Part shown: positions 53,089 to 64,000 of the stretch, piece by piece
How the letters are laid out: each line of letters begins with the position of its first letter
How positions within the stretch are numbered: position 1 is the stretch's first letter
NCBI GenBank assembly: GCA_944474755.1
Contig: OX104117.1
Coordinates: forward strand, 70,160,926 to 70,224,925
Direction: 5' to 3'
Length of the DNA: 64,000 nucleotides
DNA from: Limnoperna fortunei
Lineage: Eukaryota; Mollusca; Bivalvia; Mytilida; Modiolidae
Made by a program: the position numbers and the translations under genes
The notes under the pieces: model-generated
What the model saw: only the letters and a program-made list of their open reading frames with translations
What the model was told of the DNA's origin: nothing
Database searches by the model: none

Positions 53089-53109
53089 TGGTGGCAGCGG
53101 TGGGATTCG
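53089..53109 (+). other. Primer binding site (tRNA 3'-end complement)
   Basis: The 21 bases starting TGGTGGCAGCGGTGGG are exactly complementary to a tRNA 3' end that includes CCA and the start of a TTCGAATCC T-arm. A leucine-type tRNA is likely. It primes minus-strand cDNA synthesis. Confidence 0.8.
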
Positions 53110-53172
53110 TTGGAAAATAGTCTTTCCGTTGAGAATGTCCTTGTAATGGTTGAAAAATAAGTACAGAAAGTC

Positions 53173-53905
53173 ATGGATGATTCACATGTAATTTCGTTTG
53201 GCTCCCAAACAAATGGCAGGGAAGATTTAAATGAAACTATTATTGATGAAGAGCAAGGTTCACGAGACGAGAGTTCGCAAGAAACAGAAAAGATGATTGC
53301 GGACGCAAAACAAGAAATGAAACTATTGATGAATGAATGTTTTTTCAGATCTCTCAAGTAAAATGGAGAGAATGTTGGCTCAAATTGAAAGACCGGTTGA
53401 TAGCAAGTAGTTCTTCCGGGTTCAGTCCATGCCTTATTAAATGAAATTACTCACGATGAGAGGAGAGATTCTGAAAGTTTGGTAGCTGCACTAAAAAGTC
53501 AATTTGGTTGTACTAATAAATCGGAGTTATTTCGCGCAGAGTTACAAACCAGGGTCAGAATGAGAAATGAAACACTACCGTAACTAGCTCAAGCTATCAA
53601 GAAACTGACTCGCAAATATTATCCGGGAAGGTCGGCTTTAAAAAGAGACATTTTGGCTTTTGACTATTTCCTGAAACTGAAATAAGATTGAGAAGTGGGG
53701 CCTAGGACAACAAGTGAGGCTGAAAATATAGCCGTCCGTTTAAAAGCTTTAAGAGGAGCGGACAGACAAAAAGTGCGCTCGGTACGAATAGCTAATGTCG
53801 AGGATTCCTCGGGAAGTGCTCATATTCTAGATAGTGAAATTAAAGACTTGAAACATGAGTGTTGTTCCTTACGGAAGGAAATAAATACGTTGAAACGTAA
53901 AAACT
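53173..53905 (+). pseudogene. Gag remnant of the gypsy element
   Basis: The opening frame at 53173-53361 starts MDDSHVISFGSQTNG and is acidic. After frameshifts, LKSQFGCTNKSELFRAEL and LAQAIKKLTRKYYPG (capsid-like), and further AENIAVRLKALRGADRQK and a coiled-coil tail ending in KRKN, can be read. Several stops and shifts; no zinc knuckle seen. Structural protein of the retrotransposon particle, now dead. Confidence 0.7.
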
Positions 53906-54109
53906 GATAATAATAATAATTACCGTTTTTATGGTTCAATGTATCGAATCAACGGTGTTTATATTCAGTGGCAAAATCAAAATAGAGGTACGTGTAACAA
54001 CTTTCAAAGGGCTGCACAGTCGGAAAACGCGAAGATGTCGGGCGCGCGGGTCACTCCTCGACAAAATTAGAGACCCAATACTATAATTTCCAATTTGTCA
54101 TGGGGTTCA

Positions 54110-54530
54110 GATGATGGTTATTTTGTATTAGCTTGTTTAAATTCAATGTCAGTAAAAACTCTAGTTGACTCCGGGGCAAGTGTTTCGATTTTAAGAAAGG
54201 AAATTTTTGATAAAATTGCTCCAGAATTAAAATGTTACACCCGTGCGGAATAATTTATTAACTGTGACTGGAGAAGTTTCAGAAATAACAGGAAAAGTTA
54301 ATTTTAGAATTTAGTTTGGGTAAACATGTATTCTTTCTTGAATTTTTATTAGCTGAGATTAAAGATTCGGTAATTATTGGTATGGGTTTTCTTATGAAAA
54401 ATTCTATTGACTTACTCTTTAGTAAGGGTTGCTTACGTGGGAATGGTAATTTTATACCTTGCTTTACTAGTAAGGGGGAAATTTCTTGTTGTAAAATATC
54501 AATAGCGGAGACTGCATAAATTCCGCCTGA
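54110..54530 (+). pseudogene. Retropepsin-like protease remnant
   Basis: Frame near 54150 reads TLVDSGASVSILRKEIF, with the D-S-G-A catalytic aspartate motif of retroviral-type aspartic proteases. A shifted frame then gives DSVIIGMGFL, matching the conserved I-GMD-FL flap region with the aspartate replaced. Broken by a frameshift between the two. Confidence 0.78.
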
Positions 54531-54899
54531 GAGTGAGATGTTAATAAAATGTGCACCTGTAGGGTGTGTCAAATATGACTCTGTGGGAATAGTTGAAACT
54601 ACGTCAAGACAGGTTTGTTACTTGCTCGAGCTGTGATTCAGGAAAATTCAAACACGTTACCTTTGAGAGTAGCAAATTTTAGTTACAATCACGTGACTTT
54701 ACATAAAAATACCGTGGTCGGAACATTTGAACCAGAAAATGTATCTAGCATAGATACTATACGTACTTCTGTCAATAGGATAAATTGTATCGAAGGGCAT
54801 TCTGAATGTAGCTTGCCAGATTATTTAACTGATGTGTATAAAAACAGTTCAAATGAACTTAGTCACGACAATGCTAAACAATTGAAAGAATTTTTATGT

Positions 54900-55929
54900 T
54901 GCAATTAAGATGTATTTTCAAAGTCAACGGACGATTTGGGTCATACTGAGTTGGTAAAACATAAAAAAAATACAGGTAATGCAAAACCAATAAAGCAAAA
55001 GCCTTATCTGTTACCCCTGGCGAAGCGCGAGGAGGCTAAAACAGAAATTCAAGATATGGCATCTCGTGGAATAATAGAACCTTCCACGTGCTTGGTGTTC
55101 CCCAGTAATTATGGTAACAAAGAAGATTGATCAAAGCCTTCGCTTCTGTATTGATTTCCACAAAGTAAATGTTTTATGTAAGGCTGATTGTAAATTCTTC
55201 TCCAAATTGGCCATGCGCAGTGGATGTTGGCAATGTGGCTTAGATAAGAAAGATCGCGAAAAAATTGCTTTCGCAATACACGGTAGATTATGGCAATTCC
55301 GAGTATTGCATTTTGGTTTATGCGGGGCCCCGGCTACTTTTAAACTTTTCGAAGAGAAAAAATTTTCTGGGCTTACCTGGAAAATATGTTTAGTCTATCT
55401 CGATGATATAATTGTATATGCAAGAGATTTTGGTGAACACCTTAAGAATCTCGGAGAAGTTTGCAACCGGTTAAGGGACGATAATTTAAAGTTAAACCCT
55501 TCCAAGTGTGTACTTACACAAAATCAAGTAATATTTTTGGGTCACCGAATAAGTAACGACGGCATTAGTACGGACGAAAGTAAAATAATAGCTGTAAAAG
55601 ATTGGCCCAAGCCCAAGAATGTCCTCCAACAAAATCAGAACGGCGTAGACCGAGTGATAGGTTACTTTCGTAAGACATTTTCAAAAAGCGAACGTAATTA
55701 CTGCGTTACAACAGAAGAATTGTTAGTGATCGTGTGCGCGGTCAAAAACTTACATCATTTTCTTTACGGTCGACATTTCACCGTACGTAATGATCACGGG
55801 TCCTTAATATGGTTAGTCAACTTTAAAAATCCAGAGGGGCAACTTGCCCGATGGCTGGAGATTTTAGGCACCTATGTGTTCACAATACAATATCGCGCTG
55901 GAAGAATCCATCCAAACGCGGACCTTTGA
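54900..55929 (+). pseudogene. Reverse transcriptase and RNase H remnant
   Basis: Fingers/palm: RGIIEPSTCLVFPSNYG, then a frame change at about 55110. LRFCIDFHKVN, FRVLHFGLCGAPATF and LVYLDDIIVYARDF follow, the last holding the YLDD box. The motif A region is damaged: the PLPRID segment and the aspartate of F.TLDL are missing. After WPKPKN the thumb, connection and N-terminal RNase H (with its first catalytic Asp) are absent. The frame goes straight to YFRKTFSKSERNYCVTTEEL and FTVRNDHGSLIWL. Catalytically dead. Confidence 0.9.
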
Positions 55930-56509
55930 GTAGTAGACCATGTCCAGAAAGTTGTGCCTATTGTGCTCGGTCTGAAAACAAGTATTCAGATTAAAGTGGG
56001 GTTGAAATAAAAGACGAGATTTCAACTGATAGTGTGACGGACACGGATTTGGCTGTTACATTTGTGAATTCTTTAGTATGTCCAGATAAAGTTGTTACCA
56101 GTTAAGAGCAAATGCCTGTTTCTTGTTGTGAGAATGAATCCGGGCAAATGTCATCACAGAGTGACTCGGTCAATATTGAAAATAGCGGTAGGAGTGGAAT
56201 TGCTCGGGTAACCTCGAATGATGTTAGCAAACCTACAAAGATTCAAGTTTTAGAGATTGAGAGAGTTTAAAGAGGATTGACCCGACAGACATCATATGTT
56301 GTCTGTCAATCTAGTAGCTCCTCATCTGTAGGTCTGAAAATTCGTGCGGTTGAAACGAGAAGTCTGAAAAATTGGGACAGCAAAAAGGCTCGATGTAACT
56401 CGGAAGTGAGTAAGGCGAAAGATACCTTAAACCAAATTCTCAGCATTGAAACTATGCGGCGTGAAGATCGCACATTAAGCATTGTTAGACTGTAGATACA
56501 CGGCCAAAT

Positions 56510-57202
56510 TAAACCTAGGTGGTCGGACGTTTCAAAGTACAGTCCGGAAATAAAATACTATTGGAATCGGATTGATTCTTTCGCGATCCCAGACGGACTG
56601 TTGTACAGAAAATGGAAAAGCGATACTGGTCATAGAGCAGAGTGGCAGATAGTTATCCCTGAAAAATTGAAAACGTCTGTACTTTAACAGTAGCATAATC
56701 CAGTTTCCCGGGGGGGGGGGGGTGCATTAGGGTGAAAAGAAAACACTGTCAAAAGTGAGGCAACGATACTCTTGGTTTGGAATTCGAAAATATGTTGAAA
56801 ATTGGTGTAAGATATGAGATGTAGCTCTAGTACAAAGAAAACCAGATTTATTGCAAAATCACCTATGCGTCAATACAATGTCAGTGCCCCCATGGAGAGA
56901 GTCGCCATTGATGTAATGGGTCCCCTCTCTAAGTCAACTGATGGTCATAAGTTTTAATTGGTTATTTGTGATTATTTCACAAAGTTTGTGCATGCATACC
57001 GATTCCTAATCAGGAGGCCGAAACGGTAGCAAGAAAGCTAGTTAAGCAGTTTAATACTATTTTCGGGCGCCTTTGCAAATTCACACCGACCGGGGGCTAA
57101 GTTTGAGTCTAGCTTATTCAAAGAGCTCTGTGTTCTATTAAAGATAGATAAAACAAGAACCAATGTAATGCGAATAGGCTGACGGCATGGTCGAACGGTT
57201 CA
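56510..57202 (+). pseudogene. Integrase remnant, N-terminal and catalytic parts
   Basis: SKYSPEIKYYWNRIDSFAIP and DGLLYRKW precede the zinc-binding region. The first DDE aspartate is in ERVAIDVMGPLSKS and the second in QIHTDRGL. Multiple stops. A G-run at 56710-56722 replaces part of the zinc-finger region. Interrupted at 57203 by a small transposon. Confidence 0.8.
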
Positions 57203-57476
57203 CAGGGGCGGATGCAGCCTCAAATGAAAGGGGGGGTCCAAATTTGTCATGGTGGCCGAAGGCCACCATGCCGACCTCGCAGCGATCGTATTACGGCAGG
57301 GGGTATGAATGAAATGGTGTAAAATCCTGCATTCTGACGATTTCATGACACCTAAAACATGTCCGTTAAAATGTCATTTTGTTATGCTACACAAAAGTAG
57401 GGGTCCAGACCCCATGCTTGTCAAAACGAAAGGGGGGGTCCGGACCTTCTGGACCCCTCCTCTGGATCCGCCACTG
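57203..57476. mobile_element. 274-bp hAT-like MITE inserted in integrase
   Basis: Left end CAGGGGCGGATGCAG; right end (minus) CAGTGGCGGATCCAG. GTTCA is duplicated at 57198-57202 and 57477-57481. It sits exactly within the integrase VERF codon context. Same CAGGGG-end, 5-bp-TSD style as the two elements at 246-1418. Confidence 0.85.
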
Positions 57477-58015
57477 GTTCATGAGAACCCGGGAGGACAT
57501 GTTATCCTCGTTTGTTTCTTGCCACCAAAGAGACTGGGATCGATTTGTCCCCGTTCTGCTGATGGTTTATCGGTCCGAGATAGACGAAAGTACTGGAGTA
57601 AGTCCAAGCCAACTGGTTTTTGGTCGAGAAATTAAATTGCCCGTTGATTTGTTGTTTGGAAGGCCGACTGAAGAACCTTGTCGAAATACTTCCGAATAAT
57701 ATGTTATTTAGTTGGATATGGTTCTTTTGAATGTTTATGACATTGCTCGTAAAAAACCTTAATATAGCAAGCGATATGATGAAACGGTCGTATGACCGTA
57801 ATAATAGGCAAACATTTTATCAAAAAGGTGACCAAGTTTGATATTATCAATATCAAAGGAAGGTATGTGTTAATCCTAAGTTTCTGAGGCCTTGGCATGG
57901 ACCAAATGTAGTAACAGATAGGCTTAACGACGTTTTGTATAGAATTAAGTTGAATCAAAAGTCCAAGCCTAAGGTTGTTCTCTAACAGAGACCAACGGGA
58001 AGCCAAAAGAAAATG
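57477..58015 (+). pseudogene. Integrase remnant, C-terminal part
   Basis: Continues after the MITE: REDMLSSFVSCHQRDWDRFV, then ESTGVSPSQLVFGREIKLPV and LLFGRPTEEP. The C-terminal domain shows KFLRPWHGPNVVTDRLNDVL and YRIKLNQK. Frame changes near 57700 and 57790. Confidence 0.82.
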
Positions 58016-58028
58016 ACAGGTTAAAATG

Positions 58029-58515
58029 CGACGACGCCTCTACTACTTCATCCTCCTCATCCTATTCTTCCGGATCATGCTCCAGCTCGAGTAGAAGTCG
58101 AAGCAGTAGTTCTGAAGTTATTTCCTATGACGTTCGGGAAGAATCAATTGAACGTGTGGTTAAGATTACAACTATGGCTGAGGATGTGGAATTATTTCTG
58201 CGAGGGTTACAGGGCACTCAGGAACGTCACAAAGTGTTGAATATGGAGATGTGAAATTTGAAACAAGTAAGGTTTCCTTAAGAGCGAACCCAGCCAGTGT
58301 GTTTGCTTTAATGCAGCTGCCTCACTCTCCATACCGACCAAGTGGAAATGTTTATTTCTTTGACTGAGATCCGGCTAATTTCCGTTTAATACTTAATTAC
58401 ATGCGGAACAATTGTGTTTTGGGGAAACATCAGTTACCTAATGAACCAAAATATCTGACTGAACTTTTCACCGAGGCGAAATTTTTCAAACTTTCAGGAC
58501 TTGTGCATATAAGCA
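58029..58515 (+). pseudogene. Serine-rich linker plus BTB/T1 (KCTD-like) domain, downstream of integrase
   Basis: A run of serines (SSSSSYSSGSCSSSSRSRSS) leads to EDVELFLRGLQGTQERHK and VLN. Then, in another frame, come VKFETSKVSL, SGNVYFFD, a stop at 58365-58367, FRLILNYMRNNCV and LTELFTEAKFFKLSGL. The order VLN / F.TSK.SL / YFFD.D...F..ILNY.R / L..E..FF.L..L is that of the BTB_2 (T1 tetramerisation) fold of KCTD proteins, which recruit Cullin-3 or oligomerise. It lies about 50 bp after the integrase C-terminus on the same strand. It has one frameshift and one stop, so it has decayed along with the element. An unrelated KCTD retrocopy is a less likely alternative. Confidence 0.75.
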
Positions 58516-59020
58516 CCATTTTAATTCTGAAAGCCTTATTGGTCCCTTACCGCTCCCCATTAGTATAACCTCTCCCTATGTGAAGTACTGTGTACCTCCC
58601 CTACTTGCTCAAATACTAGTAAGCAATGCGTGTGAAATAACACGAGTTTTTAATCAACTGTTGTTAAAATGTTGTTTAGGACATGTAATGATCATACCTC
58701 ATAAACATCAAGTTGCAGGCCGAAAGAAGTATATAAAGGAAAAAGTATTAAAAATAAATCGAAGATGTTCAGATCAGGCGAAAACACAATAAAGCTGAAT
58801 ACAGACACCTATCGAGATCACTGTCGATGGACCGTTATGCTAGGAAGCAATGATATGATGAACTGTGTTAATTTCGTCACAAGAGTGTAATCATTTTTAA
58901 GACCAGAGACTGAGTTAAATTTGGCAATCTTAAATCAATGGTTACTAAAAGATATGGAACCTGTAAATTTCATTGTTTCTTAGTCCGAGTAAATATAATC
59001 TGAGCTGGAATTTAGCTATT
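58516..59020. other. Element 3' flank, no 3' LTR recognised
   Basis: I compared this stretch by eye with 52400-53088 and saw no shared block. The 70-codon frame at 58580-58792 has no family resemblance. Confidence 0.5.
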
Positions 59021-59029
59021 TCAAATGGT

Positions 59030-60700
59030 AAATGTGATTGGGTCTACTGATTGAACATCAATACTGATATCTAAACAATTACACTCAAGATAATTACATT
59101 AAGATTACATCATGTAGATGGTTACTGCTGTTATGGTCATTCATTAGATGTTTAAATACATTAACTGCTTCAAATATAATGTCACTGGGTCTACTGATTA
59201 AGCACCATATACCTCTGCCCATAACAAGGCAATTACAATAACACTATATATAAGCGAGATGGTATCAATCTCTGTGGGCCTAGCCGACCTTGAAGTCAAG
59301 GTCAAAGGTCATCAACCATGGTATGTGACACATCGCCTTGATATTATCTACCCATATACCAAATATCAAAAGCGTACCTTAAAAGATAAAAAAAGTAATA
59401 GCCCGACACAATTAGTTTTGGACGGACGGATGCACGGACATACCTATCTATATAAGACGTCCGCCACTAAGTGGCGAGATCCTAATTAGATCATGTAGAT
59501 ATTTACTGCTGTCATGGTCATGCATAAGATCATTATATACATTAAACTGCTTAAAATAAAATGTGATTAGGTGTACTGATTGAGCATAACTCTATACATT
59601 ACAAGGTAATCACAATAAGATTAGATCACGTAGGTTGTTACTTCTGTCATGGAAATGCATTAGATTTTAATATACTTACTGCTTCAAGTAAAATGTGATT
59701 GGGTCTACTGATTGAGCACAACTCTAATAATTACAAGGCAATTACAATAAGATTACATCGGGAAGATAATTACTGCTGTCACGGTCAAGCATTAGATTTT
59801 AATATCGAAATGAAGTTTTGATATAACATCTAATAATGGTTTTCTCTGGGTACTCGACAGATTCCACATTAAAATCTTGATGTCATGATATAGCAAACAA
59901 TGGCTGAAATTAAAGTAATCGCTCACCTAAACACAAATGACTTGAGCTGTCTTAAAATTTTTGCAATTTATAGTTTCAGTCTAGCTATTATAGCTTTAAA
60001 GTTACTGGGTAAAAACTAAAACATTTCTTTAAAAAATTTTGATAAAGGGCAATAACTGCAATAAGGTGTCATCAGACAATTTGTAGGCCTTGCCCTTCTG
60101 ATTAATTCAGTAAATTACAGTTTTACACTAGTGTTTATATACTTTTATTTATACCACACAAACTGAGTACGCTATCCGAATTCCGCATTATGGACAATAA
60201 CTCATATAAAGATTTATCTCACAATTTTGGACTAAGTAGTGATTTGTAGGCCTTGCCTTGCTGATCAGTTTTACTCTGGCTGTTATGGCACGTAAGTTAC
60301 AGGGAAAAACTACAAATTTTAGCAAAAATGTTATTAAAGGACTATAACTCCTATGAGTCATTGAACAATTTGTAGGCCTCTTCGGTCACTTTTTTTTTTA
60401 TTATTTTAAGTTTTACTCTAGAGATTACAGTTACAAACTCTAAGGCAATTACTGGTTATTTTGTCTAAAATCGTAATTAAAGGGCAATAACTCCTATAAG
60501 TCATCTGACAAATTGAATTGTAAGACTTGTATTACTAATCATTTTAGCAATTAACCTTTTAACTCTAGATGTTATAGTTTACAAGTTAAGGACAAAAACT
60601 GAATCTTCATTAAAAAAATTTTCATTTAAGGGCAATAACTCCTTTAAGGAGTGGTCCAACAAATATGGACCAACTATGTATTTTGTAGGCATTGTCTGCT
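59030..60700. repeat. Dispersed bivalve-type repeats
   Basis: Diverged modules with ATTGGGTCTACTGATTGAGC and GGCAATTACAATAAGATTAC alternate at about 59030-59800. Another repeat is embedded at 59260-59490 (GACCTTGAAGTCAAGGTCAA...GGACGGACGGATGCACGGAC). 60030-60660 has four modules with GGCAATAACTCCTATAAG and TTTGTAGGCCTTG. Confidence 0.65.
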
Positions 60701-61480
60701 GATCATTTAAGAAATTTACATTGTCCATCTGGCTAACAAGCTTTTCTAAAAAGCTAGCCGTCTGTTAGCTGCGTTACCCATTTTATGGATATTATTAAAG
60801 TATCTGTCGTTTGTACTTTATATGTAGGATAGGTTCATACTGTAACATTGTTCCCGCCAAACGATTAACCAATGGTGCTTGAGAGATTTAAATAGCCGTC
60901 GTCACTTCACACGTGCTTTTTGAAAATAACTAATACAATATTGACTCCAGGAACTAATGTTCGAAATGAGCGGTAAACATACGTGTTGTTCTACTTGCAT
61001 CAATATCAGAACGAAACTAAAGATAAAGAAAATCATTTTTTCCTAAACAGCTTTAGAAAGTAGGGAGATTTTGGTGCAATGATTACCTTTTAATTGTTCA
61101 CTGACCAATGCACTGAACGAATTTGAAGCCAATAAGTGAAACGTAACATTGCTAAACTAAAATACTGATTACAACCCCGATTAAACCCAAGAATACATCA
61201 AATTTCGTACACATACCAGTGCGATCCGGACGTAAACCAATCATATGACAAAGATATTTATAGATTTAGTGAACACCCAATCAAGTAACAGATAGTCATT
61301 TACTCGGTATACTGTATACCGTCCGGTAAAAAGTGAAAATTGTCCAAAATCGTTATTTAAGAGCAGGAAGTCATTACATTACATTACACAACCCCGATCA
61401 CGTAGAACATTTTGTAGAGCTTGATGTTCTAATCAATTTAATGTAATGGTTTTCTCTATAGCTATTATAATTTTTGAGAT
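60700..61480. other. No recognised feature
   Basis: Unique-looking AT-rich sequence. One short palindrome (CTAACAAGCTTTTCTAAAAAGCTAG) is near 60733. Confidence 0.5.
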
Positions 61481-62450
61481 ATTGATCTAAAACGTGTGTT
61501 GACACCTATGTTCTATTCTTAGCAACAGTGACCATCTTTGTCCATTGATCAACAACCTGGGTACAAATTAAAAACTAGATACCTAAATGGCCAAGTGATT
61601 TCAGAGAACATTTTTGAAAAAGTTTAGGATGGACGACAGAAGATGGACACCAAGTGATGGCAAATTATGACTAGTGCTGATTGTGTTGGGATGCCAACAC
61701 AGAATTTCTCCCAAACGAACCCCCATTGCCACTATATTCTTGTGCATGTTGAAAACCCCCAAATCTACCTACATATCAAATTTCGTTGCAATCTGAGTAA
61801 GTTGACGTTTGGGGAGGGGAGTGTGGTGAAACGGCTGCCATCACAAAATGCAAAAATGCTCAGGATAGTTAGCTGTATCAGTGTACCAATTTTCATTGAA
61901 ATTGCTCTGGCCATTACTTAGATCTGACAACGGCCGCCATTTTTTAAAAGGGCGGCCATTTTGAAAATTCCAAATGTGGATTGCAAAACTTTTTGTTTTT
62001 TTTTTTTTTTTTGTTGGAATGGTGTTTTAACGCCACTTTCAGCAATTTTTCGGCTATATCGTGGCGTCCAGTTTTTATTGGGGGAGGAAGCCGAAGTACC
62101 CGGAAAGAACCCCCGACCTGCGGTAGGAAAACTGGCAATCCTTGTCAATTAAGATTCGAGTCAAGTACACACTGCCTGCAGTGAGAATCGAACCCGCAAT
62201 CTTAGTGTTGACAGACCACGTGATCAATAGTAGACGAACTACCTTAACCAATCGGCCACCGAGGCCCCCCAAAACTTTTAGTCACCCTTAACATGTTTAC
62301 AAAGTTTCATATCGATTGGACATTGCATCTCAGAGAAAATGTGCGGACAAGATTGAACGGAAAGAAGAAAAAAGAAAAAAGAAGAAAGAAGAATAATAAG
62401 AAACAGGACAAAAACAATACGTCTCCCAAAACTTCGTTTGGGAGACATAA
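61480..62450. repeat. Dispersed repeat ending in a GTCTCCC hairpin, split by a SINE
   Basis: Text such as TACATATCAAATTTCGTTGC, ATCACAAAATGCAAAAATGC and GTTTCATATCGATTGGACAT, then an AAG-rich run, is the body of a familiar bivalve repeat. It ends in a perfect 10-bp-stem hairpin (62421-62446, GTCTCCCAAA / TTTGGGAGAC, loop ACTTCG). Confidence 0.7.
61994..62269 (-). mobile_element. Full-length tRNA-derived SINE, minus strand
   Basis: Same family as 21611-21878: on the minus strand it begins GGGGCCTCGGTGGCCGATTG, has GGTTCGATTCTCACTGC (B box), the CCTCCCCCAATAAAAACTGG core, GCGTTAAAACACC, and ends in a run of A. CAAAACTTTT is duplicated (61984-61993, 62270-62279). Confidence 0.88.
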
Positions 62451-63270
62451 TAACATAAGATGAACAGTTTCCAAATATCAAGGTTTTCTAACTTTTGTAA
62501 GGATACAGAAGGGAAAATCAAACACGGCAGATAATATCATATATGTTAGGGAATGAATATTAGTGGGAAAACAGGTACATAGCAGATCAAAGCACGCACT
62601 TTGGTTATAAGCAGAAAGATATGTCGCTCAACTGTATATGTTTTGTATCTATAATTTTAAAAATTGTTTAAAATACATACCTCACAAATAACAAATACTG
62701 TTTCAATTTATATCTTTTTATTATTATATCATATCATTCACCATTTAGAACTGAATAAATAGACATATTGTAACATAGCAGTCATATCTCATGAATATTC
62801 ATAAACATTAGCTCTTCTCATGTATATATATTAATATTCATAGTATTTGTACAGTAAAAATATCCGAGTATAATTATAGTACATGTTTAGTTCTTATAAT
62901 CGTAACAAAAAATTTCCTTCAGATTTATCAAAGCAGACCTGTATGAAAATTAATTATGCAATGATGACTCTTTATACCCTACTTTGCAGATATTTGTACC
63001 TTAGGCACGCTTTTCATCAACTTGTTAATTTACCTTCCTAAATCAGATGTTCTTTTCAACATCACTGATGTCAATTTTATTCCTAATGAATTGTTAAGTA
63101 GATTTAAAGTGTTACTTGTAACAACATTTGCACTGATGCTCTGTAAAATTAATATTGTTTATATTTTCAAAGTCTTTCGTATTCCACTAATGTACAGCTG
63201 AGGAATGTAAATTTCTTAGACATACTAAGGTAAGAATAACAAGTGCATAAAATTACTTGTTGTAAGGCAG
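62451..63270. other. No recognised feature
   Basis: AT-rich spacer with no exon, RNA gene or repeat seen on either strand. Confidence 0.5.
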
Positions 63271-63273
63271 TAT

Positions 63274-64000
63274 AATTAATCCTGTACACAGAAGTCTGTG
63301 TTATCCTACACAGCCTGCCTAGTGTAAACAGAAGCCTGTGTTATCCTACACAGCCTGCCAAGTGTAAACAGAAGCCTGTATTATCCTACACAGTCTGCCG
63401 AGTGTAAACAGAAGCCTGTGTTATCCTACACAGCCTGCCGAGTGTAAACAGAAGCTTGTGTTATCCGTCAAAGCATGCAGAGTGTAAACAGTAGTCTGTG
63501 TTTTTTCTACACAGCCGGCCGAGTGTAAACAGAAGCCTGTGTTATCCTTCACAGCATGCAGAGTGTAAACAAAATTCTGTGTTATCCTACACAGTCTGCC
63601 GAGTGTAAACAGAAGTCTGTGTTATCCTTCACAGCCTGCCGAGTGTAAACAGAAGCCTGTGTAATCCTATACAGCCTGCCGAGTGTAAACAGAAGCCTGT
63701 GTTATCCTCCACAGCCTGCAGAGTGTAAGCAGAATTCTGTGTTATCCTACACAGCCTGCCGAGTGTAAACAGAAGTCTGTGTTATCCTTCACAGCCTGCC
63801 GAGTGTAAACAGAAGCCTGTGTTATCCTCCACAGCCTGCAGAGTGTAAACAGAATTCTGTGTTATCCTACACAGTCTGTCGAGTGTAAACAGAAGCCTGT
63901 GTTATCCTACACAGCCTGCCGAGTGTAAGCAGAAGCCTGTGTAATCCTATACAGCCTGCCGAGTGTAAACAGAAGCCTGTGTTATCCTCCACAGCCTGCC
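63274..64000. repeat. 40-bp minisatellite, cut by window end
   Basis: About 18 units with GAGTGTAAACAGAAGCCTGT and GTTATCCTACACAGCCTGCC. A multi-unit pattern (units with AGAATTCTGTG followed by AGAAGTCTGTG) recurs at 63570 and 63730, hinting at a higher-order block. Confidence 0.95.

Noticed and set aside
52400..58800. Full-length LTR retrotransposon
   Set aside because: No 3' LTR was found and every coding domain is broken, so only a remnant is annotated.

Overview
The window looks like nuclear DNA of a bivalve mollusc. It is AT-rich and has long introns with GT/AG boundaries. Its two recognisable host genes belong to cilia-associated families. It is packed with tRNA-derived SINEs, small inverted-repeat elements and modular repeats ending in GTCTCCC hairpins, of the kind familiar from bivalve genomes. 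The species cannot be fixed from the sequence. There are no prokaryotic features, rRNA genes, free-standing tRNA genes or CRISPR arrays.

Layout. 1-5.4 kb: a 69-bp minisatellite interrupted by two nested hAT-like inverted-repeat elements. 6.1-6.9 kb: two exons of a minus-strand ENKD1 (enkurin domain-containing protein 1) homologue; the other exons were not found or lie past the left edge. 7-15 kb: LINE and Penelope-like reverse-transcriptase remnants, fold-back elements and a 1.4-kb TA-flanked element. 15.7-47.6 kb: a complete plus-strand C2orf81 homologue, 11 exons whose phases all agree, 450 codons plus stop spread over about 32 kb. Most of its intron space is minisatellite and small transposons. 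48.9-52.3 kb: a 73-bp minisatellite. 52.4-58.8 kb: a decayed Ty3/gypsy retrotransposon (tRNA-primed PBS, gag, protease, RT, RNase H, integrase) followed by a serine-rich stretch and a KCTD-type BTB/T1 domain. 59-62.5 kb: dispersed repeats and a SINE with target-site duplications. 63.3 kb to the end: a 40-bp minisatellite.

Main observations. (1) In both genes, exon 3' ends together with their 5' splice site have been tandemly duplicated: C2orf81 exons 6, 7, 9 and 10 and one ENKD1 exon. At exon 9 this grew to about 60 copies of a 42-bp unit, each carrying the donor. (2) A 4.8-kb minisatellite in intron 3 sits inside, and appears to have grown from, the core of a SINE whose two halves still flank it; it also has a 1,644-bp higher-order period. 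(3) The retrotransposon carries a BTB/T1 domain downstream of integrase. (4) An inverted repeat flanks C2orf81 exon 4. (5) Perfect or near-perfect palindromes have landed inside minisatellites.

The two host genes are divergently oriented. Both belong to families linked to cilia, centrosomes or sperm. RFX X-box-like sites lie in the interval between them, which suggests, but does not show, common ciliary regulation.
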